Below, in pieces: positions 49,821 through 63,251 of a stretch of DNA of 64,000 nucleotides (its first letter is position 1; the number at the start of each line of letters is the position of its first letter). The DNA lies in contig OZ014420.1 of NCBI GenBank assembly GCA_963965975.1, forward strand, positions 2,940,001 through 3,004,000, read 5' to 3'. Below the pieces are notes generated by a model, which was not told where the DNA came from, ran no database searches, and was given only the letters and a program-made list of their open reading frames with translations. This DNA comes from Xestospongia bergquistia (Eukaryota; Porifera; Demospongiae; Haplosclerida; Petrosiidae). The translations under genes were made by a program, and so were the position numbers.

Positions 49821-52800
49821 GGTTTGCATTAACACTCTAAAGTCTTTAATTTAAAGACTTTAGAAGGTTTAGACTACTTAGTGAAGATCATAAAGTAAAC
49901 AGCTCAGTCTAAACGACTCTATGAAACCAACTAAATAAAATGCTATTAACAGTTTAATAAGATGGTTAGCATTAACACTCTAAAGTCTTTAATTTCAAGA
50001 CTTTAGAAGGTTTAGACTATTGAGTAAATTTTATCATGTAAACTGCTCAGCCTAAAGGACTTATGGGACTAACTAAATAAACTGTTATTAACAGTTTAGT
50101 AAGTTGGTTTGCGTTAACACTCTAAAGTCTTTAAATTAAAGAGTTTAGAAGGTTTAGACTATTGAGTGAAGTCTATAAAGTAAACAGCTCAGTCTAAAGG
50201 ACTCTATGGGACTAACTAAATAAACTACTATTAACAGTTTTGGTAAGTTGGTTTGCATTAACACTTTAAAGTCTTTAAATTAAAGAGTTCAGAAGGTTTA
50301 GACTATTGAGTGAATTTTATAAAGTAAGGAGCTCAGTCTAAAGGACTGTACGGGACCAATTATATAAACTGTTATTAACAGTTTAGTAAGTTGGCTTGCA
50401 TTAACACTCTAAAGTCTCTAATTTAAACACTTTAGAAGGTTTAGACTATTGAGTAAGTTTTATAAAGTAAACAGCTGAGTCTAAAGGACTCTATGACACT
50501 AAAAAAACTGCTATTAACAGTTTCGTTAGTTGGTTTGCATTAACACTCTAAAGTCTTTAATTTAATGACCTTAGAAGGTTTAGACTATTGAGTAAATTAT
50601 ACTGGTCAGTCTAAAGGACTTATGGGACTAACTAATGAAACTGCTATTAACAGTTTAGTAAGTTGGTTTCCATTAACACTCTAAAGTCTTTAAATTAAAG
50701 ACTTTAGAAGGTTTAGACTATGAGTGATGTTTATGAAGTAAACTGCTCAGTCTAAAGGACTCTATGGGACTAACTAAATAAACTTCGATTAACTGTTTAG
50801 TATCTTGGTTTGCATTAACACTCTAAAGTCTTTAATTTAAAGACTTTAGATAGTTTAGACTATTGAGTAAATTTTATAAAGTAAACTGCTCATTCTAAAG
50901 GACTTTATGGCACTAACTAAATATACTACTATTAACAGTTTAGTAAATTTGTTTGTATTAACACTCTAAGGTCTTTAAATTAAAGTGTTCAGATTCTTTA
51001 GACTATAGAGTGAAGTTTATAAAGTAAAGAGCTCAGTCTAAAGGACTCTATGGGACTAACTAAATAAACTGTTATTAACAGTTTATAAAGTTGTTTTGCA
51101 TTAACACTCTAAAGTCTTTAATTTAAAGACTTTAGAAGGTTTAGACTATTCGATGAATTTTATAAAGTAAACTGCTCATTCTAAAGGACTGTATGGATCT
51201 AACTAAATAAACTGCTATTGACAGTTTAGTAAGTTGGTTTGCATTCAAAGTCTAAAGTCTTTAAATTAAAGAGTTTAGAAGGTTTACACTATTGAGTGAA
51301 GTTTATATAGTAAACAGCTCAGTCTAAAGGACTCTATGAAACTAACTAAAAAAAACTGCTATTACAGTTTAGTAAATTCATTGGCATTAACACTCTAAAG
51401 TCTTAAAGTTAAAGACTTTAGAAGGTTTAGACTATTGAGTACAGTAAACTGGTCAGTCTAACGGACATATGGGACTAACTAAATAAACTGCTGTTAACAG
51501 TTTAGTAAGTTGGTTTGCATTAACACTCTAAAGTCTTTAAAGTAAAGAGTTTAGAAAGTTTAGACTATTGAGTCATGTTTATAAAGTAAAATGCTCTGTC
51601 TAAAGTACTCTATGGGACTAACTAAATAATCTGCTAGTAACTTTTTAGTACGTTGGTTTGCATTAACACTATAAAGTCTTTAAATTAATGAGTTTAGAAG
51701 GTTTAGACTACTGAGTGATGTTTATAAAGTAAACAGCTCAGTCTAAAGGACTCTGTGGGACTAACTAAATAAACTGTTATTAACAGTTTAGTAAGTTGGT
51801 TTGCATTAACACTCTAAAGTCTCTAATTTAAAGACTTTAGAAGGTGTAAATATTGAGGAAATTCTCTAAAGTAAACTGCTCTTTCTAAAGGACTCTATGG
51901 GACTAACTAAATAAACTGTATTAACAGTTTAGCAAGTTGGTTTGTATCAACACTCTAAAGTCTTTAAATTAAAGAGTTCAGAATGTTTAGACTATTGAGC
52001 GAAGTTTATAAAGTAAACATGTCAATCTAAAGGACACCATGTGACTAACTAAATAAACTGTTTTTAACAGTTTAGTAAGTTTGTTTGCGTTAACACTCTA
52101 AAGTCTTTAAATTAAAGAGTTTACAAGGTTTACACTATTCGGTAAATTTTATAAAGTAAACTGCTCATTCTAAAGGACTCTAAGGGATAACTAAATAAAC
52201 TGCTATTAACAGTTCAGTAAGTTGGTTTGCATTCAAACTCTAAAGTCTTTAAATTAAAGAGTTTAGAAGGTTTAGACTATTGAGTGAAGTTTATAAAGTA
52301 AACTGCTCATTCTAAAGGACTCTGTGGGACTATCTAAATAAACTGCTATTAACAGGTTAGTAAGTTGGTTTGCATTAACAATCTAAAGTCTTTAATTTAA
52401 AGACTTTAGAAGGTTTAGACTTTTGAGTAAATTTTATAAAGTAAACTGGTCAGTCTAAAGAACTTAGGGTACTAACTAAATAAACTGCTATTAACAGTTT
52501 AGTAAGTTGGTTTGCATTAACACTCTAAAGTCTTTTATTTGAAGAGTTTAGAAGGTTTAGACTATTGAGTGAATTTTATAATCTAAACAGCTCAGTCTAA
52601 AGGACTCTATGGGCCTAACTAAATAAACTGTTATTAACAGTTTAGTAAGTTGGTTTGCATTAACACTTCAAAGTCTTTAATTTAAAAACTTTAGAAGGTT
52701 TAGACTATTGAGTAAATTTTATAAAGTAAACTGATCAGTCTAAAGGACTTATAGGAATAACTAAATAAACTGCTATTAACAGTTTTATAAGTTGGTTTGC

Positions 52801-54799
52801 ATTAACACTCTAAAGTCATTAAGTTAAAGAGTTTAGAAGGCTTAGATTATTGAGTGAAGTTTATAAGGTAAAGAGATTAGTCTAAAGGACTCTATTGGAC
52901 TAAGTAAATAAACTGTTATTAACAGTTTAGTAAGTTCGTTTGCATTAACACTATGAAGTCTTTAATTTAAAGACTTTAGAAGGTTTAGACTATTGAGTAT
53001 ATTTTATAAAGTAAACTGCTCATTCCAAAGGCCTCTATGGGACTAACTAAATAAACTGCTATTAACAGATTAGTAAGTTGGTTTGCATAAAAACTCTAAA
53101 GTCTTTTATTTAAAGACTTTAGAATGTTTAGACTATTGAGTGAAGATTCTAAAGTAAACCGCTCTGTCTAAAGGACTCTATGAAACTAACTATATAAACT
53201 GCTATGAACAGTTTAGTAAGTTGGTTTGCATTAACACTCTAAAGTCTTTAATTTAAAGTCTATTTAAGGTTTAGACTATTGAGTGAAGTAAACTGGTCAG
53301 TATAAACGACTTATGGGACTAACTAAATAAACTTCTATTAACAGTTTAGTAAGTTGGCTTGCATTAACACTCTAAAGTCTTTAAATTAAGACTTTAGAAG
53401 GTTTAGAGTATTGAGTGATGTTTATAAAGTAAACTGCTCATTCTAAAGGACTCTATGGGACTAACTAAATAAACTGCTATTAACAGTTTAGTAAGTTTGT
53501 TTGCAAAAGCACTCTAAAGTCTTTAAATTATAGAGTTTAGAAGGTTTAGACTATTGAGTGAAGTTTATAAAGTAAACAGCTCAGTCTAAAGGACTCTATG
53601 GGACTAAGTAAATAAACTGTTTTAAACACTTTAGTAAGTTGGTTTGCATTAACACTCTAAAGTCTTTAATTTAAAGACTTATAAGGTTTGAACTATCGAG
53701 TAAATTTTATAAAGTAAGCTGCTCAGTCTAAAGTTCTCGATGGGACAAACTAAATAATCTCCTATTAACAGTTTAGTAAGATGTTTTGCATGAACACTCT
53801 AAAGTCTTTTAATTAAAGAGTTCAGAAAGTTTAGACTATTGAGTGAAGTTTATAAAGTAAAGAGCTCAGTATAAATTACTCTATGGGACTAAATAAATAA
53901 ACTGTTATTAACAGTTTAGTAAGTTATTCGCATTCAAACTCTAAAGTCTTTAATTTAAAGACTTTAGAAGGTTTAGACAATTTAGTGAGGTTTACAAAGT
54001 AAACAGCTCAGTCTAAAGGACTCTATCAAACTAGCTAAATAAACTGTTATTAACAGTTTAGTAAGTTTGTTTGCATTAACACTCCAAAGTCTTTAACTTA
54101 AAGACTTTAAAAGGTTTAGACTATTGAGTACAGTAAACAGGTCAGTCTAAAGGACATATGGGACTGACTATATAAACTGGTATTAACAATTTAGTAAGTT
54201 GGTTTGCATTAACTCTCTAAGGTCTTTAAATTAAAGAATTTAGAAGGTTTAGACTATTGAGTGAAGTTTATAAAGTAAACAGCTCAGTTTAAAGGACTCT
54301 ATGGGACTAATTTACTAAAATGTTATAAACAGTTTAGTAAACTGGTTTGCATTAACACTCTAAAGTCTCTAATTTAAAGACTTTAGAAGGTCTAGACTAT
54401 CGAGTAAGTTTTATAAAGCAAACTGCTCAGTCTAAAGGACTCTAAAGGACTAACTAAATAAACTGCTATTAACAGTTTAGTAAGTTATTAGCATTCAAAC
54501 TCTAAAGTCTTTAATTTAAAGAGTTTAGAAGGTTTAGACTATTGAGTGAAGTTTATAAAGTAAAGAGCTCCGTCTAAAGGACTCTATAGGAGTAACTAAA
54601 TAAACTGTTATTAACAGTTTAGTAAGTTGGTTTGCATTAACACTCTAAAGTCTTTAATTTAAAAACTTTAGAAGGTTTAGATTATTGAGTAAATTTTATA
54701 AAGTAAACTGCTCATTCTAAAGGACTCTAAGGGACTAACTAAATAAACTGTTATTAACAGTTTAGTAAGTGGGTTTGCATTAACACTCTAAAGTCTTTA
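49821..54799 (-). repeat. Mixed reverse array without a clear long repeat
   Basis: A/B alternation with occasional C units (about 50,600; 51,440; 53,280; 54,125). A shortened join gttattcg at 53,923 has a counterpart gttattag at 54,484, 561 bp (four monomers) apart, both followed by cattcaaactc. No gene, RNA gene or transposon is seen. Confidence 0.75.
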
Positions 54800-55700
54800 A
54801 ATTAAAGAGTTCAGAAGGTTTAGACTATTGAGTGAAGTTTATAAAGTAAACAGCTCAGTCTAAAGGACTCTATGGGACTAACTAAATAAACTGTTATTAA
54901 CAGTTTAGTAAGTTGGTTTGCATTAACACTCTAAACTCTTTAATTTAAAGACTTTAAAAGGTTTAGACTATTGAGTAAATTTTATAATGTAAACTGCTCA
55001 TTCTAAAGGACTCTATGGGACTAACTAAATAAACTGCTATTAACAGTTTAGTAAGTTGTTTTGCATTAACACTCTAAAGTCTTTAAATGAAAGAGTTCAG
55101 AAAGTTTAGACTATTGAGTGAAGTTTATAAAGTAAACAGCTCAGTCTAAAGGACTCTATGGGACTAACTAAATAAACTGTTATTAACAGTTTAGTAAGTT
55201 GGTTTGCATTAACACTCTAAAGTCTTTAAATGAAAGAGTTCTGAAGGTTTAGACTATTGAGTGAAATTTATAAAGTAAACAGCTCAGTCTAAAGGACTAT
55301 ATGGGAGTAACTAAATAAACTGTTATGAACAGTTTAGGAAGTGGTTTGCATTAACACTCTAAACTCTTTAATTTAAAGACTTTAGAAGGTTTAGACTATT
55401 GAGTAAATTTTAGAAAGTAAACTGCTCATTCTAAAGGACTCTATGGGACTAACTAAATAAACTGCTATTAACAGTTTAGTAAGTTGTTTTGCATTAACAC
55501 TCTAAAGTCTTTAAATGAAAGAGTTCAGAAAGTTTAGACTATTGAGTGAAGTTTATAAAGTAAACAGCTCAGTTTTAAGGACTCTATGGGACTAACTAGA
55601 TAAACTGTTATTAACTGTTTAGTAAGTTGGTTTGCATTAACACTCAAAACTCTTTAATTTAAAGATTTTAGAAGGTTTAGACTTTTGAGTAAATTTTATA
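54800..55700 (-). repeat. 3-mer of about 428 bp
   Basis: ctaaactctt (a variant rare in the reverse block) occurs at 54,931 and 55,359, and a close form at 55,644. ttaaatgaaag occurs at 55,083, 55,226 and 55,510. Spacings of 427-428 bp (three monomers) and 285 bp (two monomers) are mixed, so the block was built by a trimer duplication with a shared dimer. The ttgttttgcatt unit recurs in the same place in both trimers. Confidence 0.75.
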
Positions 55701-55879
55701 AAGTAAACTGCTCATTCTAAAGGACTCTATGGGTCTAACTAAATAAACTGCTATTAACAGTTTAGTAAGCTGGTTTGCATTAAAACTCTAAAGTCTTTAA
55801 TTTAAAGACTTTAGAAGGTTTAGAATATTGAGTGAAGTTTATAAAGAATACAACTAAGTCTAAAGGACTCTATGAAACT

Positions 55880-57445
55880 TACTAAATAAACTGCTATTAA
55901 CTGTTTAGTAAGTTGGTTGGCATTAACACTCTAAGGTCTTTAAATTAAAGAGTTTAGAAGTTTTAGACTTTTGAGTGATGTTTATGAAGTAAACTGCTCA
56001 GTCTAAAGGACTCTATTGGACTAACTAAATAAACTGCTATTAACAGTTTAGTAAGTTGGTTTGCATTAACACTCTAAAGTCTTTAATTTAATGACTTTAG
56101 AAAATTTAAACTCTTGAGTAAGTTTATAAAGTACTGCTCTGTCTAAAAGAGTTAATGGGACTAACTAAATAAACTGCTAATAACAGTTTAGTAAGTTGTT
56201 TTGCAAAACGGTCTAAAGTCTTTAATTTAAAGACTTTACAAGCCTTAGACTAAAAAGTGAAATTTGTAAAGTAAACTGCTCAGTCGAAAGGACTTAATCG
56301 CAGTAACTAAATAAAAGGGTATTAACAGTATAATAAGTTGGTTTGCTTTAACGATCTAAAGTCTTTAAATTAAAGACTATAGAATGTTTAGACTTTTGAG
56401 TAAATTTTATAAAGTAAACTGGTCAGTCTAAAGGACTCTATGAAACTAACAAATAAACCGCTATCAAAACCTTAGTAAGTTGGTTTGCATTAACACTCTA
56501 AATTCAAAAATTAAAAGGTTTAGAAGATTTAGACTATTGAGTGAAGTTTATAAAGTAAAGAGCTCAGTCTAAAGGACTCTATGGGACTAACTAAATAAAC
56601 TTTATTAACAGTTTAGTAACTTGGTTTGCATTAACACTCTAAAGTCTTTAATTCAAAGACTTTAGAAGGTTTAGACTATTGAGTAAATTTTATAAAGTAA
56701 ACTGCTCATTCTAAAGAACTCTATGCGACTAACTAATTAAACTACTATTAACAGTTTAGTAAGTTGGTTTGCATTAAAACTCTAAAGTCTTTTATTTCAA
56801 GACTTTACAAGGTTTAGACTATTGAGTGAAGTTTATAAACTAAACAGCTCAGTCTAAAGGACTCTATGAAACTAACTAAATAAACTGCTATTAACAGTTT
56901 AGTAAGTTGGTTTGCATTAACACTCTAAAGTCTTTAATTTAAAGACTTTAGAAGGTTTAGACTATTGAGTAAATTAAACTGGTCAGTCTAAAGGACTTAT
57001 GGGACTAACTCAATAAACTGCTATTAACAGTTTAGTAAGTTGGTTTCCATTAAGACTCTAAAGTCTTTAAATTAAAGAGTTAAAAGGTTTGGACTATTAA
57101 GTGATGTTTATAAGTAAACAGCTCAGTCTAAAGGACTCTATCGGACTAACTGAATAAACTGCTATTAACTGTTTAGTAAGTTTGTTTGCATTAACAATCT
57201 AAAGTCTTTAATTTAATGACTTTTGAAGGTGTAGACTATTGAGTAAATTTTATAAATTAAACTGCTCATTCTAAAGGACGCTCTGGGACTAACTCAATAA
57301 ACTGTAACTGACAGTTTAGTAAGTTTGTTTGCATTCAGACTCTAAAGTCTTTAAATTAAAGAGTTCAGAAGTTTTAGACTATGGAGTGATGTTTATAAAA
57401 TAAAGAGCTCAGTCTAAAGGACTCTATGAAACAAACTAAATAAAC
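55880..57445 (-). repeat. Older, shorter relative of the 2.56-kb repeat
   Basis: Same marker order as the two young copies to its right: gtactgctct at 56,131, a D-type unit at about 56,200-56,340, aaaaccttag near 56,465, ctctatcg at 57,136, then units with tttaatgactttt, actcaataaac and gatgtttataaaataaag. The distance from gtactgctct to ctctatcg is 1,005 bp against 1,433 bp in the young copy, so three monomers (428 bp) are missing here or were gained there. It is clearly more diverged; the dyad near 56,500 is degenerate (attcaaaaattaaaagg). Confidence 0.75.
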
Positions 57446-58140
57446 TGTTATTAACAGTTTAGTAAGTTTGTTTGCATTAACACTCTAAAGTCTTAAATTT
57501 AAAGACTTTAGAAGTTTTAGACTATTGAGTAAATTTTATAAAGTAAACTGCTCATTCTAAAGGACTCTATGGGACTAACTAAATAAACTGCTATTAACAG
57601 TTTAGTAAGTTTGTTTGCATTAAAACTCTAAAGTCCTTAATTTAAAGACTTTAGAACGTTTAGCCTATTGGTTAAAGAAAACTGGTTAGTCTAAAGGACT
57701 TATGGGACAAACTAAATAAACAGCTATTAACAGTTTAGTAAGTTGGTTTGCATTAAAACTCTAAAGTCTTTAATTTAAAGACTTTAGAAGCTTTAGACTA
57801 TTGAGTAAAGTATACTGGTCAGTCTAAAGGACTTAAGGACTAACTAAATAAACTGTTATTAACAATTTAGTAAGTTGGTTTGCATTAACACTCTAAAGTC
57901 TTTAAGTTAAAAACTTTAGAAGGGTTAGACTATTGAGTGAAGTTTATAAAGTAAAGTGGTCAGTCTAAAGGACTTATGGGACTAATTAAATAAACTTCTA
58001 TTAACAGTTAAGTAAGTTGGTTTGCATTAACACTCTAAAGTCTTTAAATTAAAGAGTTTAGAAGGTTTAGACTATTGAGTGATGTTTATAAAGTAAACTG
58101 CTCAGTCTAATGGACTCTATGGGACTAAGTAAATAAACTG
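57446..58140 (-). repeat. Tail segment with three C-like units
   Basis: Contains A/B units and three units of the aaactggt(t/c)agtc or gtatactggtcag kind (about 57,670; 57,810; 57,950). The same series returns after the young repeat pair, at 63,252-64,000: acttcta lies at 57,994 and 63,940. So the pair at 58,141-63,251 is inserted between an older repeat-plus-tail and its next copy. Confidence 0.7.
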
Positions 58141-60695
58141 CTATATACTGTTTAGTAAGTTGGTTTGCATTAACACTCTAAAGTCTTTAATTTAAAGACA
58201 TAAGAAGGTTTAGACTATTGAGTAAATTTTATAAAGTAAACTGCTCAATCTAAAAGACTCTATGGGACTAACTAAGTAAACTGCTATTAACAGTTTAGTA
58301 AGTTTGTTTGCATTAACACTCTAAAGTCTTTAAATTAAAGAGTTCAGAAGGTTTAGACTATTGAGTGAAGTTTATAAAGTAAACAGCTCAGTCTAAAGGA
58401 CTCTATGGGACTAACTAAATAAACTGTTATTAACAGTTTAGTAAGTTGGTTTGCATTAACACTCTAAAGTCTTTAATTTAAAGACTTTAGAAGGTTTAGA
58501 CTATTGAGTAAATTTTATAAAGTAAACTGCTCATTCTAAAGGACTCCATGGGACTAACTAAATAAACTACTAATAACAGTTTAGTAAGTTGGTTTGCATT
58601 AAATCTCTAAAGTCTTTAATTTAAAGACTTTAGAAGGTTTAGAATATTGAGTGAAGTTTACAAAGTAAATATCTCAGTCTAAAGGACTCTATGAAACTAA
58701 TTATATAAACTGCTATTAACAGTTTAGTAAGTTGGTTTGCATTAACACTCTAAAGTCTTTAAATTAAAGAGTTTAGAAAGTTTAGACTTTTGAGTGATTT
58801 TTATAAAGTAAACTGCTCTGTCTAAAGGACTCTATGGGACTAACTAAATAAACTGCTATTAACAGTTTAGTAAGTTGGTTTGCATTAACACTCTTATGTC
58901 TTTAATTTAATGACTTTAGAAAGTTTAGGCTCTTGAGTAAATTTTATAAAGTACTGCTCTGACTAAAAGAGATAATGGGACTAACTAAATAAACTGCTAA
59001 TAACAGTTTAGTAAGTTGTTTTGCATAACGGTCTAAAGTCTTTAATTTAAAGACTTTAGAAACCTTAGACTAAAAAGTGAAATTTGTAAAGTAAACTACT
59101 CAGTCTAATGGACTTAATCGCACTAACTAAATAAAATGGTATTAACAGTATAATAAGTTGGTTTGCATTAACGATCTAAAGTCTTTAATTTAAAGACTTT
59201 AGAAGGTTTAGACTATTGAGTAAATTTTAGAAAGTAACCTGGTCAGTCGAAAGGACTCGTTGAAACTATCTAAATTATCTGCTATTAACAGTTTAGTAAG
59301 TTGGTTAGCATTAACACTCTAAAGTCTTTAATTTAAAGACTTTAGAAAGTTTAGACTATTGAGTAAATTTTATAAAGTAAACTGCTCAGTCTAAAGGACT
59401 TATTGGACTAACTAAATAAACTGCTATTAAAACCTTAGTAAGTTGGTTTGCATTAACACTCTAAAGTCTTTAAATAAAGAGTTTAGTAGATTTAGACTAT
59501 TGAGTGAAGTTTATAAAGTAAAGAACTCAGTCTAAAGAACTCCATGGGACTAACTAAATAAACCGTTATTAACAGTTTAGTAACTTGGTTTGCATTAACA
59601 CACTAAAGTCTCTAATTTAAAGACTTTAGAAGGTTTAGACGATCGAGTAAATTTTATAAAGTAAACTGCTCACTCTAAAGGACTATGGGACTAACTAAAT
59701 AAACTGCTATTTACAGTTTAGAAAGTTGGTTTGCATTAACACTCTAAAGTCTCTAAATTAAAGAGTTCAGAAGGTTTAAACTATTGAGTGAAGTTTATAA
59801 AGTAAAGAGCTCAGTCTAAAGGACTCTATGGGACTAACTAAATAAACTGTTATTAACAGTTTAGGAAGTTGGTTTGCATTAACACTCTAAAGTCTTTAAT
59901 TTAAAGACTTTAGAAGGTTTAGACTATTGAATAAATTTTATAAAGTAAACTGCTCATTCTAAAGAACTCTATGCGACTAACTAATTAAACTACTATTAAC
60001 AGTTTAGTAATTTTTCTGCATTAAAACTCTAAAGTCTTTTATTTAAAGACTTTACAAGGCTTAGACTATTGAGTGAAGTTAATAAAGTAAAGAGCTCAGT
60101 CTAAAGGACTCTATGAAACTAATTAAATAAACTGCTATTAACAGTTTAGTAAGCTGGTTTGCATTAACACTCTAAAGACTTTAATTTAAAGACCTTAGAA
60201 GGTTTAGGCTATTGAGTAAATTAAACTGGTCAGTCTAAAGGACTTATGGGACTAACTGAATAAACTGCTATTAACAGTTTAGTAAGTTGGTTTCCATTAA
60301 GACTCTAAAGTCTTTAAATTAAAGAGTTTAGAAGGTTTAGACTATTAAGTGATGTTTATAAGTAAACTGCTAAGTCTAAAGGACTCTATCGTACAGACTG
60401 AATAAACTGCTATTAACTGTTCAGTAAGTTTGTTTGCATTAACACTCTAAAGTCTTTAATTTAATGACTTTTGAAGGTTTAGACTATTGAGTAAATTTTA
60501 TAAACTAAACTGCTCATTCTAAAGGACGCTATGGGACTAACTCAATAAACTGCAACTAACAGTTAAGTAAGTTTTTTTGCATTGAGACTCTAAAGTCTTT
60601 AAATTAAAGAGTTCAGAATTTTTAGACTATTGAGTGATGTTTATAAAATAAAGAGCTCAGTCTAAAGGACTCTATGGGACTAACTAAATAAACTG
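58141..60695 (-). repeat. Young 18-mer repeat, copy 1 (about 2,555 bp)
   Basis: Starts at ctatatactg (58,141), which recurs at 60,696. Internal markers gtactgctct (58,951 and 61,507) and ctctatcg (60,384 and 62,940) both repeat at 2,556 bp. Rare variants are shared by both copies: ggctcttgag, agagataatggg, aaacctt, gtaacctggtcagtcg, aattatctgc, agtagattt and gacgatcgag. Only a few differences per several hundred bases are visible (for example ttatataaac against ttaaataaac). It includes a D-type unit. Confidence 0.9.
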
Positions 60696-63251
60696 CTATA
60701 TACTGTTTAGTAAGTTGGTTTGCATTAACACTCTAAAGTCTTTAATTTAAAGACATAAGAAGGTTTAGAGTATTGAGTAAATTTTATAAAGTAAACTGCT
60801 CAATCTAAAAGACTCTATGGGACTAACTAATTAAACTGCTATTAACAGTTTAGTAAGTTGGTTTGCATTAACACTCTAAAGTCTTTAAATTAAAGAGTTC
60901 AGAAGGTTTAGACTATTGAGTGAAGTTTATAAAGTAAACAGCTCAGTCTAAAGGACTCTATGGGACTAACTAAATAAACTGTTATTAACAGTTTAGTAAG
61001 TTGGTTTGCATTAACACTCTAAAGTCTTTAATTTAAAGACTTTAGAAGGTTTAGACTATTGAGTAAATTTTATAAAGTAAACTGCTCATTCTAAAGGACT
61101 CCATGGGACTAACTAAATAAACTACTATTAACAGTTTAGTAAGTTGGTTTGCATTAAATCTCTAAAGTCTTTAATTTAAAGACTTTAGAAGGTTTAGAAT
61201 ATTGAGTGAAGTTTACAAAGTAAAGAGCTCAGTCTAAAGGACTCTATGAAACTAATTAAATAAACTGCTATTAACAGTTTAGTAAGTTGGTTTGCATTAA
61301 CACTCTAAAGTCTTTAAATTAAAGAGTTTAGAAAGTTTAGACTTTTGAGTGATTTTTATAAAGTAAACTGCTCTGTCTAAAGGACTCTATGGGACTAACT
61401 AAGTAAACTGCTATTAACAGTTTAGTAAGTTGGGTTGCATTAACACTCTTATGTCTTTAATTTAATGACTTTAGAAAGTTTAGGCTCTTGAGTAAATTTT
61501 ATAAAGTACTGCTCTGACTAAAAGAGATAATGGGACTAACTAAATAAACTGCTAATAACAGTTTAGTAAGTTGTTTTGCATAACGGTCTAAAGTCTTTAA
61601 TTTAAAGACTTTAGAAACCTTAGACTAAAAAGTGAAATTTGTAAAGTAAACTACTCAGTCTAATGGACTTAATCGCACTAACTAAAGAAAATGGTATTAA
61701 CAGTATAATAAGTTGGTTTGCATTAACGATCTAAAGTCTTTAATTTAAAGACTTTAGAAGGTTTAGACTATTGAGTAAATTTTAGAAAGTAACCTGGTCA
61801 GTCGAAAGGACTCTTTGAAACTATCTAAATTATCTGCTATTAACAGTTTAGTAAGTTGGCTAGCATTAACACTCTAAAGTCTTTAATTTAAAGACTTTAG
61901 AAAGTTTAGACTATTGAGTAAATTTTATAAAGTAAACTGCTCAGTCTAAAGGACTTATTGGACTAACTAAATAAACTGCTATTAAAACCTTAGTAAGTTG
62001 GTTTGCATTAACACTCTAAAGTCTTTAAATAAAGAGTTTAGTAGATTTAGACTATTGAGTGAAGTTTATAAAGTAAAGAACTCAGTCTAAAGAACTCCAT
62101 GGGACTAACTAAATAAACTGTTATTAACAGTTTAGTAACTTGGTTTGCATTAACACATTAAAGTCTCTAATTTAAAGACTTTAGAAGGTTTAGACGATCG
62201 AGTAAATTTTATAAAGTAAACTGCTCACTCTAAAGGACTATGGGACTAACTAAATAAACTGCTATTTACAGTTTAGAAAGTTGGTTTGCATTAACACTCT
62301 AAAGTCTCTAAATTAAAGAGTTCAGAAGGTTTAAACTATTGAGTGAAGTTTATAAAGTAAAGAGCTCAGTCTAAAGGACTCTATGGGACTAACTAAATAA
62401 ACTGTTATTAACAGTTTAGGAAGTTGGTTTGCATTAACACTCTAAAGTCTTTAATTTAAAGACTTTAGAAGGTTTAGACTATTGAATAAATTTTATAAAG
62501 TAAACTGCTCATTCTAAAGAACTTTATGCGACTAACTAATTAAACTACTATTAACAGTTTAGTAATTTTTTTTGCATTAAAACTCTAAAGTCTTTTATTT
62601 AAAGACTTTACAAGGCTTAGACTATTGAGTGAAGTTAATAAAGTAAAGAGCTCAGTCTAAAGGACTCTATGAAACTAATTAAATAAACTGCTATTAACAG
62701 TTTAGTAAGTTGGTTTGCATTAACACTCTAAAGACTTTAATTTAAAGACCTTAGAAGGTTTAGGCTATTGAGTAAATTAAACTGGTCAGTCTAAAGGACT
62801 TATGGGACTAACTGAATAAACTGCTATTAACAGTTTAGTAAGTTGGTTTCCATTAAGACTCTAAAGTCTTTAAATTAAAGAGTTTAGAAGGCTTAGACTA
62901 TTAAGTGATGTTTATAAGTAAACTGCTAAGTCTAAAGGACTCTATCGGACTGACTGAATAAACTGCTATTAACTGTTTAGTAAGTTTGTTTGCATTAACA
63001 CTCTAAAGTCTTTAATTTAATGACTTTTGAAGGTTTAGACTATTGAGTAAATTTTATAAACTAAACAGCTCATTCTAAAGGACGCTATGGGACTAACTCA
63101 ATAAACTGCAACTAACAGTTAAGTAAGTTTTTTTGCATTGAGACTCTAAAGTCTTTAAATTAAAGAGTCCAGAATGTTTAGACTATTGAGTGATGTTTAT
63201 AAAATAAAGAGCTCAGTCTAAAGGACTCTATGGGACTAACTAAATAAACTG
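60696..63251 (-). repeat. Young 18-mer repeat, copy 2 (about 2,556 bp)
   Basis: Direct tandem partner of the preceding unit. Identity ends sharply at 63,251: after taaataaactg, copy 1 runs into ctatatactg but this copy runs into ttattaaca, as the older relative does near 57,445. This is the expected structure of a simple tandem duplication by unequal exchange. The two copies are the most similar long segments I found in the window. Confidence 0.9.
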
